64,000 nt of DNA. Source: Histoplasma ohiense. Lineage: Eukaryota > Ascomycota > Eurotiomycetes > Onygenales > Ajellomycetaceae. Of this stretch, positions 36,148-46,772 are shown one piece after another (within the stretch, counting starts at the first letter, position 1; each line of letters opens with the position of its first letter). Where the stretch lies: NCBI GenBank assembly GCA_017607445.1, contig JAEVHH010000003.1, positions 1,550,001-1,614,000 of the forward strand, in the 5' to 3' direction. Both the position numbers and the translations under genes were made by a program. Below the pieces are notes generated by a model. That model searched no databases. It saw nothing but the letters and a program-made list of their open reading frames with translations, and was not told where the DNA came from.

Positions 36148-37787
36148 ATGCCGGGTTTCGACACCCAAGGCTCGGACGGCAACGGCTATCCCACTGAGCG
36201 CACAGGCCTCTTGGGCAATAATGCTCGGTCCCGCTCCCAATCCCGCCAACAGCCCCGTGGCCGTCTTTCTCGGCTCCTCCGGTCGTACCATTGGGTTCAC
36301 TACCCGTCAGAAGCTGCGCGTCTGACATATGCGACCCTCGCAAGCAATTATGTCAATATCCTTCTTATCTTTGTACCCCTGGGCATGGTCTCAGGTAAAA
36401 TGGGCTGGTCCCCAACTGCCACCTTCGTCCTTAATTTCCTCGCGATTATCCCATTGGCGTCGCTGTTGAGCTTTGCGACAGAGGAACTGGCTGCAACTAT
36501 GGGCGAGACTCTGGGTGGATTGTTGAACGCTACATTTGGAAATGCCGTTGAACTTATCGTATGTGATAAGTGTAATTTGCACATCCCAATCCAATTTCCC
36601 TGTTTATGGTTACCTCCCTGTCCAGGAAAACGGTCCTCAACTTCTTACTGACAAAAACGAAATTCCTGCTGAATAGGTCAGCATAGTCGCCTTGAAGGAT
36701 AACGAGATCCGTGTCGTCCAGGCAAGCATGCTAGGCAGCATTCTCTCCAACATTCTTTTGGTGCTGGGCTGCTGCTTCTTGGTTGGGGGCATCCGCCATC
36801 ACGAGCAGACTTTCAACTCAACCGTGGCGTCTACCATGTCGTCCCTAATGGCAGTCGCATCTGCGTCACTGATCATCCCAGCTACTCTCTATGCCGCCCT
36901 CGCCAGTTCAAAGGCTGATACCCATGGCAACATCCTGCTCCTCTCACACGGCACCGCCATAATCCTGCTGATCCTCTACGTCATGTACCTCTACTTCCAG
37001 CTACGTTCACACACAGACCTCTTTGAGAGTGGTAGTGCGGAGAATGCCGACAATGGCACAGTATTGCGGAATGGTGAGACGCGGAACGGGGCAGGGGTTG
37101 AAGTAGTAGTGGGAGCAGGAGAGGAGGAAGAGACGCGCATCCTGAACCCATGGGCTGCAGCCATCGCACTCTGCATCATCACAGTCGCCGTCTCTGTCTG
37201 CGCCGAGTTCCTCGTCGGTAGCATCGACAGCATTGTCCAGGCAACGCATATCAGTAAGACATTTATCGGTCTCATTCTGATCCCCATTGTGGGTAATGCT
37301 GCGGAGCACGTCACAGCAATTGTGGTCGCATATAAGAATAAAATGGACCTGGCTATTGGCGTTGCCATTGGCAGCAGCCTGCAGATTGCGCTGTTTGTTA
37401 CGCCCTTCTTGGTTATTCTTGGGTGGATTATGGGCAGGGATATGACGCTCCATTTCCACTCGTTTGAGACTGTGACATTCTTTTTGTCGCAGCTTGTTGT
37501 GACATTGCTTATTCAGGATGGGAAGTCGAATTATCTGGAGGGGGGACTCTGCCTTGGGATGTACGTGTATTTTTCTATTTTTCCCCCTTAGTTTTTTTTT
37601 TTTTTTTGTCCCTGCTATCTTGTTCAAGTTTTAATTTTTATTTTTTGAGCATCTGGATCTGAGCTAATGCGAAATCAGGTATATCATTATCGCCCTCGCT
37701 TTCTTTGTTTACCCCGACGATGCGCAGGATATCGGAGGTATTCTTGCCAGCATCGCCGGCCTCGCTACTGGATCCATCTCTTCCTAA
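36148..37787 (+). CDS. VCX1: vacuolar Ca2+/H+ exchanger (Vcx1/CAX family)
   Basis: Three exons (36148-36558, 36677-37560, 37679-37787) give 467 residues. CAX exchangers use the vacuolar proton gradient to store cytosolic Ca2+ in the vacuole and help restore calcium after signalling. The hydrophilic N-terminus is followed by about eleven membrane segments in two homologous halves. The two ion-binding repeats are visible: [11 protein letters not shown] joined across the first intron to [20 protein letters not shown], and [19 protein letters not shown] in the second half. An acidic loop (GAGEEEETR) separates the halves. The protein ends [21 protein letters not shown]. Exon joins preserve phase (0, then 2). 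Start: ATG 36148, MPGFD. Confidence 0.95.
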
Positions 37788-39582
37788 GGTTACTATCTTT
37801 CCCCCACCTCTTTTTTTCCCCTCCTTTTTCTTCCTTGATGTGTTGGCCCTCGCTCAGGATTTAGCCCACTTTAACAACCCAGCCCAACCCAGCCAATTCC
37901 AGCCGCGGTAGTTCCTATATTTTCCCCTTCGGCCCCCCTTTGCGTATATATTTTCATGGCTTACCGTATCACCCCACAAGGCCCCATCCTCTTTTTCCTC
38001 AATATGGGGTTTCTCCCTTTTCTTTTTTTTCCTGCGCACGGTATCGCAGTATCACAAAGCAAAGAATTTTTACGTATGATTTACTATCGGTTATGGATTT
38101 CTGCAGTTTTTTAACTTTCGACCTATACCCTCATCTGCTCGTTTTGTCCCAATGCTCTTTAAAATCTCACTTCATCCGGATTGAAACAATGATTCCAGTA
38201 TATTCGCACCTCTCATCTCGTGTCTTATTCGTTTTCTTTTTGCTTCTCACCCCCTTATTTCTCTTATTCTCTGCGTCCACCTCCTGATCGCGCGGTCGAT
38301 CATTACCTTATACTAACGGCAACAGCTGACACGAACAGCAATGTTTTGTTCTCTCCCCCTCCATGTGACTTCGACCGTGGCACCTCCTCCTGTTTTGAAA
38401 ACCAAAATAAGCCCTTTGGACTGGCCATTTCACTCCCATTGTACGGGTTTATTCGCTCCACCCGCCCCACCCCCTTCCCCCTTTTTCTTTTCGGCGAATG
38501 CTGCGCATATATATTTATCTCTCTACTTTATTTTATTTTTTTTTTTTGAAAACCTTACGGAGGTTTTTGTAGGACCGACCATACGACATACTTTCTGCCA
38601 GGTAGCTTCTGCCGGCCTTTTCTCCTTTGATTTTGTTTCACACGATTTTGTTATGGACCTTATATCCGAGTCTTTTTCGATATGTTTTTCTGTATTCTAT
38701 GTCTTTGTCTGCTGGGATTGGGGGAATTGGGGGAATTGGGGAGGATCTAAGGGGGTATGGGTACTAAATGTATGTGCCCTGATTAGGGATATTGGTTATT
38801 ATCCCTCTCAATCAATATCCCGGCAGTTGCTACATTCTTTCCTCGCTGTTGAACGGGCCTCTTTTCTTATTCTGCCTAGCTTGAGAAACGGAAGGCGAGA
38901 CTTAAATTGGAAAATGTACTTAAATAGATACACTTGCCGATACCGATATCCACCCGAATAAAATATCATGGATACTCACGGCCTTGGGCTTTCTTCCCCT
39001 CCTTTCCTATCTCGGCTTGCATCGCTCCAAGTAGTTACTCACGTGATATGTGTCTTAGCGTCGATACCAAACCTTCCAAGTTCCATGGCTACCGACCTTC
39101 TTTTTAAACCCGCGACATGTCTCCGCAAGCACTGGAAAAGGGCCCGTTTCAATTGCATTTCGCCTTTTGTTCCTGGACTGCATCTGCGGGCAAATAGTGA
39201 TTTCGGGGGGTGACATAGAGCTACCGCTGTCAATTACAGGGCTTGTTAGCTTCCATTTTTTTTTTTTTTTTTCAATTCCCTTTCTCGTCGGTTCTCCTGC
39301 GTGTCCAAGTGTTTCCCCATTTCAGGTTTTTTCCAAAAATCGAGGACCTCTCTTCTACGGCAACGGCAACGGAATCGAAATTTATCAGTCTAAAATTCAT
39401 TGTGTTAACTGTTCTATTCTTTTTTTCGCCTTGAACACCCAAGTCACACCAGACAGACACCAACCAACTTCGAAAGAAGTAGACCTGCGAAACAAAGGGA
39501 AAATATTCCCCCCCCCCCCCAAAATATAAAACGAGAGAAGGATATAAAGCGAAAGGGATACAGGGCACAAGGAACCGTAACT
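37788..39582. other. intergenic: exchanger 3' region and uS7m promoter
   Basis: 1.8 kb of pyrimidine-rich sequence with several T runs (for example T16 near 39258-39273) and a C10 run near 39510-39520. The 206-codon open frame at 38341-38961 is low-complexity and has no family motif. No gene is supported. Confidence 0.6.
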
Positions 39583-40996
39583 ATGCCGCCACGCCTTAAC
39601 CTCTTACCCACAGCCATCACCGCCTTCCAATCCCAAGCCTTCCTCCCGTACTCCTCTCTGCTCCGCCAATCCACTGCGTCCCAACAATGTACCGCGTCCA
39701 GATCGCCGTCATCGTTATCTAGCAGCCACGACAGGGCCATCCGCGCCCTTTCAACTAAGAGGGACCTCCTACTCCGCCAGCGCGGTGGTGCGGTACTGGC
39801 ACACCGGCCCTGTGTTTCGTCTTCGCAGCGCCGGATGGGGTCTTCGTCTTCGAAAGCTGGCGCTGGGATAGGTGAGCGGAAGGCGGGGAGGATTGCTGAT
39901 GAGAAGATTGAGTCTGTGAAGGGATCAGAATCGGAAGCGGCGAAGGAGGGGCTAGGCAGTGTTAGTGAGGAGGCTGCGGAGTTGGCAAGGATTATGGAGC
40001 GGAGGACGGAGTGCGGGGAGGTGGGCGAGCCGGAGTTGTCACAGGGTAGTATGGTTGGGGATGTATGTTGATTGCTGTTCCTGTTCCTATTTTGGTTTTA
40101 TTGGATTTCCGTTTCCTATTTCCCTAATTTTCTTTCTGAAAGTGTACGATTTACTAACTGATATTTTAATAGATCTTGAAGCGGGATAAGGATGCATTGA
40201 AAAATGCACCCAAAGTCCTGCGGGACCAACTGAGTTCCTCTTCATCGTCCTCGCCCTCTGGCTCCAGGTCCTTTTCCACATCTGCTAGGTCGAGACAGGT
40301 CCATATGAACCAGATATCATCGGCGGGTGAGAACGATGCGTTGATCGCCGCTGCCACCGAGCAGAAGTATGATCAAGCAAGGCGTGAAGGCCTCAAATTC
40401 GATGTGCCCGAAACACTACCCAGATCCGAGCATCTGAAACACCGCTATGACCCACTATTAGACCAGTTTACAAAAATGCTCATGAGGCATGGAAAATTGA
40501 GTGCTGCGCAGAAGGTCAGTTTTCGCATATCCCATATATGAAGGTTAACTAACAACAGCAGCAAATGGATGCAATCCTCCACAACCTGCGTTCCGCCCCA
40601 GCGCCCAACATAGACCCGTCACGCCCCTTACTTCCCGGGCCCCCGAGCCCCCAACTACCTCTAAACCCAATCCTCTACCTAACCCTGGTCGTTGACTCCG
40701 TGGCGCCACTGCTCCGCATCAAGCAACAGCCTGGCGCGGCAGGAGGTGGCCGCTCGCTCCCCATCCCTCTCCCGCTGGCGCTCCGCCAACGCCGGCGCAC
40801 AGCTATTAAGTGGATTATTGATGCGTCTGAGAAACGGAAGGATGCTGCGTTGGCGAATCGGGTGGCGCAGGAGATTATTGCGGTGGCGGAGGGGAAGAGT
40901 TCGGTGTGGGATAAGAGGGGGGTGGTTCATAAGCAAGGTACCGCGTCGAGGGCGAATATAAAGGCATTGGGTATGAAGGGGAGGAAGAAGTTTTAG
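39583..40996 (+). CDS. RSM7: mitochondrial small-subunit ribosomal protein uS7m
   Basis: Three exons (39583-40062, 40173-40514, 40559-40996) give 419 residues. uS7m nucleates the head of the mitochondrial small subunit and contacts 3'-domain rRNA. The first ~160 residues are Ser/Arg-rich, consistent with a mitochondrial targeting and variable region. The S7 fold starts at HRYDPLLDQFTKMLMRHGK, continues AAQKQQMDAILHNLRS across intron 2, and includes PLLRIKQQ, ALRQRRRTAIKWIIDAS and ANRVAQEIIAVAEG. The tail is Lys-rich (KALGMKGRKKF). Intron 1 has a perfect branch site (TTACTAACTGAT). Intron 2 ends in CAGCAG, a tandem acceptor that could add or drop one Gln. Start ATG 39583 is the first in frame. 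Confidence 0.92.
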
Positions 40997-41838
40997 TTAG
41001 ATGTAGTGTTTGTAGAACTCTTTTGTTTGTTTGTTTTGGTTTTTGAGGTGATGGTGGTTACTGTATGCCTGTATACTACACAATATCCTATGTGAGAATG
41101 GCGATTTCTTTCTCTCTTTCTTTCCTTGTCGTTGTTCCAGACTTTTTGTTTAGTTTATTTTTATTTTTATTATTTTCATTTTTTCATTGAGGAAAAAATA
41201 CCGAAGATCCAACTTTAAATTTCAGTTCAGTCATTTATGCCTGTTCATTCATGATTTATTCGCTTTCTCATCGTCTCTCCCGCTTCCTACGATTACGTTT
41301 AGATCCAGAGAGCAGATATCCATAACGCCCAACCGGCTCAGGGCTAGCGTAACCCCGATGCTCATTGCTTAGATATAAAAAAACGGAGAGGGTAATGGGG
41401 AGACTCTACTCCGTACTTCGAAGAGAGTTCATATGCAGAGAAGTTGCCTTGTTCATGATTCCGAAATAAAGATCGATGGGTGGATATCCACATGAAAGTA
41501 TTTGCTAGCACTCCAGATCAGTCTCTTCTGGATACATTGAGATTTGTGGAATCTGGGGTGTGGAATCCGACATTTGGCATCTGGTATCTTGGGACAATCC
41601 GTGGTTAGCATACAATGCTGTCAGTTGGAATGTGTCAGATAGGCCTGCATCAGTGCTTTCACTGAGTGCCCTGAACGCAAGCATTGTAAATAAGTGTATA
41701 AAATAAAGCCTCTTGTACTCGTTGAATGACATCAACTGCGCATTAAACATCCACCTGACAAAATCTAGATGCGTAGTGAGCTCATCATCACCAGAAATCA
41801 ACACAGAAATATCGCACGGCAATCAGTTCCGTGGATCA

Positions 41839-41886
41839 ATGATCGCCGCGGCTGACTCAGGCAGGCAGGCTCTCAGCCGCATCTAG
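41839..41886 (+). other. possible upstream ORF of the bZIP gene
   Basis: ATG at 41839 followed by 15 codons and TAG, 184 nt before the proposed bZIP start. Stress-responsive fungal bZIP mRNAs such as GCN4/cpcA are translationally controlled by uORFs. Whether this ATG is in the transcript is unknown. Confidence 0.3.
41853..41859 (+). promoter_or_regulatory. TGACTCA bZIP (Gcn4/AP-1 type) binding site
   Basis: A perfect TGACTCA heptamer 217 bp before the proposed bZIP start, overlapping the possible uORF. This is the recognition sequence of Gcn4/CpcA-type bZIPs and would allow auto- or cross-regulation. A 7-mer occurs by chance about once per 8 kb on either strand, so the support is modest. Confidence 0.35.
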
Positions 41887-42069
41887 CCCTGAACGACGCC
41901 TACTTCATCCAACCTTCCTCCATCCCAATCCTCTTGGTCTTTCTTCTTCCCTCTTTCTTTTCTCACCTTTCCCTCCTTTTCTCCACCGGGCCATAAGACC
42001 GAGTTTATTGTCCACTATACCCCCTGCCCGCCGAGGGCCTGTCCCTAAACCTCCCCCCAACATATCGCC

Positions 42070-43482
42070 ATGGCGGCAACAATTCCTGCATCGTCTGCTC
42101 CCACCCAATCATGCCCCCTATTCTTCCAACCTTCCCGCCTCTTCGTTCTCTTCCAGCCGCCATAACCCCTCTCTTCCTCTCGAACGGCGCGATGCTAGCA
42201 ACTCCAATATCAATGCTGCGCCGTCGGGGCTTCATGTGTGCGATTTCGATGCATCTCTCTATTCCCAAAACCAATACCACCAGTCCTTACCGCCATTTGC
42301 TGCTTCTTCCGTTCCTACTGCTCCTCCTGCAACTTCAAATTTGCCTTCTGCTTCTTCGTCCTCTCTCGGGCCTATTGATTCTTCGACTTCTGCTCGGGAG
42401 CTATCTTCACCACTTGCTTGTCCAAGGTACCAACAAAAACATGATATTTCAAATCAGTTGAGCGGGGTTGATGTTATTTCCCCTGTCAATTACCATCTTT
42501 CCCCGGACTCTCTATTCCCCTTATCTACAGAGGGATCTGTTTCTCTTGCACCAAATGCTACCGCCGCTACGATTGCTCCCACATCACCCTGGCTTGATTT
42601 GCTTGAGCTTAACCATAATAATCTCGGCCGGGGTGACCTGTCGCTAAGCTCCTCGTTATTGTTGCCATCCGGGATTAATTTGCAACCTAAGGCTGCATCG
42701 ACCTTGTCGAATCCACCCTCTGATTCGCCTGTTCCTGCTGCTCTTGCTGAATGCAATTTACTGTACCCAGATTCTAAAGGGAATGCGCTAGATATTGATG
42801 AATCACTTTTTTCAACTTTGCAAGGTGGGTTGACCATTATTTTTCCCCTGGTGGAATTGTGGTTGTGTACCTGTTTCTCCACTAGGATAATTCCAATACG
42901 CAAACAAGGACATTCCATTTTAATGCGCTAAACTTTTCAGATGCCTTCGCGATGCAAATTCCACCAGACACACAAATTTATCTACCAGACTTCAACCATC
43001 CGCCGAATAATGCCCAACAGTATTATCTTCCTACTTCCCAAAGCATTCACAACCAAGACATCAATCATCTGCAACACCTTGAATCACATGTTGCCATCCC
43101 ATCACCCTCCCATTCACAAGTCCCAACTCAACATGCCCAAGAATACCATTTTTCTCCTCAATCACCAGCTCCAATCACAAGAGCCGGCCCAGACACTACC
43201 ACCAACTCTCGGCAATCGTCCCCTTCATCAACACGAACATCACGTTCTCCTACAGCGGTGACTACGGCAACGCCAGCGGACCGTGTTGCTGACAAGCGTC
43301 GACGCAACACCCTTGCTGCCCGCCGCTTCCGCCAAAAGCAACATGATCGTGTTGCGGAGCTAGAGCGCGCGCTGGAGAGCGTATGCAAGGAAAGGGATGA
43401 GTTGAAGATGCAGGCTGCCAGATGGGAAGGAGAGGTTGTTGCCTTGAGGGGAATGTTGAGAAGGAGAAATTTTAAGGACTAA
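42070..43482 (+). CDS. bZIP transcription factor (JlbA/IDI-4-like basic region)
   Basis: The C-terminal exon (42941-43482) encodes a clear bZIP: basic region DKRRRNTLAARRFRQKQHDR, with the NxxAARrxR DNA-contact motif, then a leucine-zipper coiled coil from AELERALE to MLRR. The upstream exon (to 42824, joined in phase by a 116-bp GT-AG intron) encodes a Ser/Pro/Asn-rich, probably activating region of over 220 residues ending DESLFSTLQ. That frame has no ATG at all between its upstream stop (41840) and 42824. The best start I can offer is ATG 42070 (MAATIPAS) with a small intron 42093-42156, which restores the frame and gives about 430 residues but has a weak GTCTGC donor. The only ATG in frame without that splice is 42952, giving a 176-residue short form. 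Target genes are unknown. Confidence 0.75.
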
Positions 43483-46400
43483 GCGAATCTTGTTCTGTTT
43501 TGCTTGATGGACTTTTTGGCCGTTGATTTTCTTTCTCGGATGGAAAGACAAGGAATTGGTGAGTATGGATGCTTTTTTTACCAATGCTTGGGCTGCGTTT
43601 CGAGTCATTTGATTCTGGTTCTGGTACTCGTTCGTGGTTTGTTGTGGGAGTTGTGTCTCTTGCTGCAGTCTAATTTCGAAAAAGAGGAAAAATACAATTG
43701 ATAAATTGATTCACATTTTTTTCGTCGTTGTTCCCGTGCCCTGTTTTATCTTTCTTCGTTCCTTTTCTTAAGGTTCCGCCATTTTTTCGGTCTTCTTCCG
43801 GTACATGTTATATATGTTCTTTATTTATCCTTTTTATTTCTTCTTCAATCCAACGCGGATGGAGAAACCAGGATTTTTGTCCTATCCCACTATCTATTAG
43901 CACGTCCCCTTGAATGAGAAAAGGAGAAGAAGAATTGCCAAACGCCAACGATATAGGGAAAGAAAGAATTGAATACGCCAATCAGACGATGTCGGCTCTC
44001 CAGAATCTCGAAAAAGGGCTGTCTTCCTATGTCTCCTTTTTTCGAAATACCTCACGCTCATTTTTATGTATTTTTTTTTTTCCTGAGTTTGGCAGATGGA
44101 GAAAATTTGTGTCATCATTTCATTTCCAGCTTTCAATTTCGTTGGAAAGGGGCAACCAGATAGGTGAGCAAGCAGATTAACCCGTTTATATAACGGGGGG
44201 TGGAGCATGACAAGGGAGCAAAGGCATACAATACAGTAAAGGAGTTGGATCTGGACGGCAACGGAGACGAAAAGACACAAGGAAAAAAAAAACTTAACTG
44301 TCAATTCGTTCCTCATTCTTCGTCTCAATTTAATCCAGCCTCGCGATTAGAACGAATATGATGTGATGTTCTCCCTTTCTTTCCTCATCTGCCGTCTATC
44401 CCGTATCCTCTTGTGCTCAAGAGAGCCTAGGAACTGTCTTTAGAGGTGTGGGCTTTTTTGCCCCTTCAATGGGGCCCATTTATTGATGATAGGATAATAA
44501 TTCTAGGCCGTCGCGATGATGGCCTTTTTATGTTCATTGTATAAGAACGAGGAAGATGGATATAATAAATATCCTTTCAATCTAGAATTTAACGTCTGTT
44601 GATATTATTACTCTACAGCTATATATAACTAATAGAATCACTATTACTAAAATACAGGGGGACATATTACTCCAATACCTTCCTTCTATCTAATGAAAGT
44701 ACGGTAGCCTCGTCCATACGGAATTCCCTCTCCCTTTCGCCCTTTCTGTTGGAATGGGATCGATGCTTCACTGTATTTTGCGAAACGTGCGAGAAACTCT
44801 GAGCTAATTGATTGGTGGTGATTATCCATAGAGTTATCAGAGTACATAATTTTGTATGTGGGATGAGTACTGGATGATGCGGGATGAGTCATAATGAACA
44901 AGCCTGAACGGGTTAGGGGACGTTACCAGTATGCCGGATCATACAGCCTTGTGGATGGATAACGACGGAGAATAAAAGTAATGTTTTATTTCTCTTTACC
45001 TTCTCGGGAATTGGCTGGATCTACCACATTTACTGCGGAAGGGAGATGAAAGATGAAATGGTGACCAGCAAGAGGGGATATCTTCCGCCTTGTCCACTCC
45101 AGTGCATTAACAGGGTTAGAGTGTTATCTCCACTCCATTGATCAAGGTCAAGGTGCTATACGTGTGATAGATCATCAAATCCCCTCTACTTTTCACTCAG
45201 CCTGTATCGTAAATCTTTGATTCAACGAGAATACTTATTTGGAGGTATAGAAGAGGATTCTTTACGTTGAACTAAGCAACATTTTCAACCCTCCTTCACC
45301 CCCATGAGATCATCTCGTGGTTTGTTTCTCTCGATTTTTCTTCCTCTCCCCTGATGCAGGCCGTTATTGCAATCCTCTGAAAAAAATGCATGCATATGCT
45401 GGCATGCAAACCGATGCACAGAAGCCTGGAGAACACAAAGGGAGTGTCTAGTCTATCTGCAAAATGATGCTATGCTGGCTTTGTCGCATTTTTCCCGCCT
45501 AGAGTCCATTGTTCTCTTCATTTTAAATTTTTCTGAATCTTGGGCCTGGCAGATAATATCTGCATAACATCTTCTGGATCTTCATTGAGAACACAATAGA
45601 AGCATTGTGGATTCAATTCCTGTTCATATTATTTATTCTCCTCGGATGTTGAAAACATCCCCAGATGCTCGTCGCTTTATCCTCCCCTGGCTGAGACATC
45701 GATTGGCGCGATAGTGTCAGCTTCAAACGGCCAGCCGAGCAGCGAATAAACCGCCAATTGTGCGGGGAGGGCTTAGCTGAAGCCCGGTCAGTGGTCTATG
45801 GAGTTTGTTCTATCTTGTGCCAAATAGGAATCTGACTGTGGCGTCGATCAGCGCCACGACGGCTATCACCCGCTGATCAACCCACAGAGTGAGGAACCCT
45901 TTTGGGAGAAACCCATTGGATCAATTGCATCTCCGACATCACATTCGGCTTCGCAATTGCCTCAATTGCACAGAGTGTTGGCAAGCTTCTCGAACGGAGA
46001 CAAATGCTTTTCCCCTTTCCACGGACGGACGAAAGAAAGAAAGAAGGGGGGGGGCGAATATGAAAAGAACAAGAAACCTACAAGTACTGGTTTCCGAAGA
46101 TATTTAGGCGATTTGCATATACTGTACAAAGGAGTTGTCCACGGCATGGATTCCCAAGTTCGTACCCCTGGGTACCGGCACCCTACGTTGGACGGCTAAC
46201 AGCTTGCACACGGCTCGGTAGGTAGCATGGAATGCGCGAAGGACGGGCAAAGAAGTCACGGGCTGGTCAAGCTCACCCAGCAATTGTTGCGGAACACGCC
46301 CGCTTATTTCCATATCTGCAGCAACAACTCACCGAGAGATTGGGAAACCAACCAGCCAAATCCCATCACTATCTCAAAGATTGGGGCAAAATGGAAGAGT

Positions 46401-46772
46401 TTAAATGCATGCTTGCATCCGACTGGAGTGTGACTGTCGATCTCTCCCGTTACTCACTTTTTTTTACTTTACTCACCTTCCAGCCTGTGACAAAACTGCT
46501 CCAAACCGGCACTTAAATACCACATACCTCGCCACAGATCACATTCTTTTCCTTCTGGTTAACTTGTTCAAACAATTGTTTAGCATTTAGCATACTCAAA
46601 CGCAAGAGATAATAGGCATTGTCGAAACTCTTACGGGGCGGGCATCATCATAAATATATTCCAACACCCACCCCCACCCCCACCCCGTCACACACGAAAC
46701 CTCAAGTACGGGAGGGATGATTTGCGACATTGATCTAATCTGATTCAAATCTCGACTTAGCTTGCCAACATC
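43483..46772. other. intergenic: bZIP 3' region and S28 peptidase promoter
   Basis: 3.29 kb without a supportable gene. T- and A-rich runs (for example T10 near 44072) and a G9 run near 46047-46055 are present. Open frames up to 143 codons are low-complexity. No tRNA or transposon end was recognised. Confidence 0.55.

Larger units (their letters stand above)
40997..42069. other. intergenic: uS7m 3' region and bZIP leader
   Basis: 1.07 kb without a supportable protein gene. It holds a TACTCCGTA word at 41407 and, in the bZIP leader, a TGACTCA site and a 15-codon open frame (listed separately). The minus-strand frame at 41505-41822 has no ATG and no family similarity. Confidence 0.55.

Noticed and set aside
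38341..38961. 206-codon open frame between the exchanger and uS7m
   Set aside because: Low-complexity Phe/Ser/Pro translation of a pyrimidine-rich promoter/UTR; no motif and no splice context.
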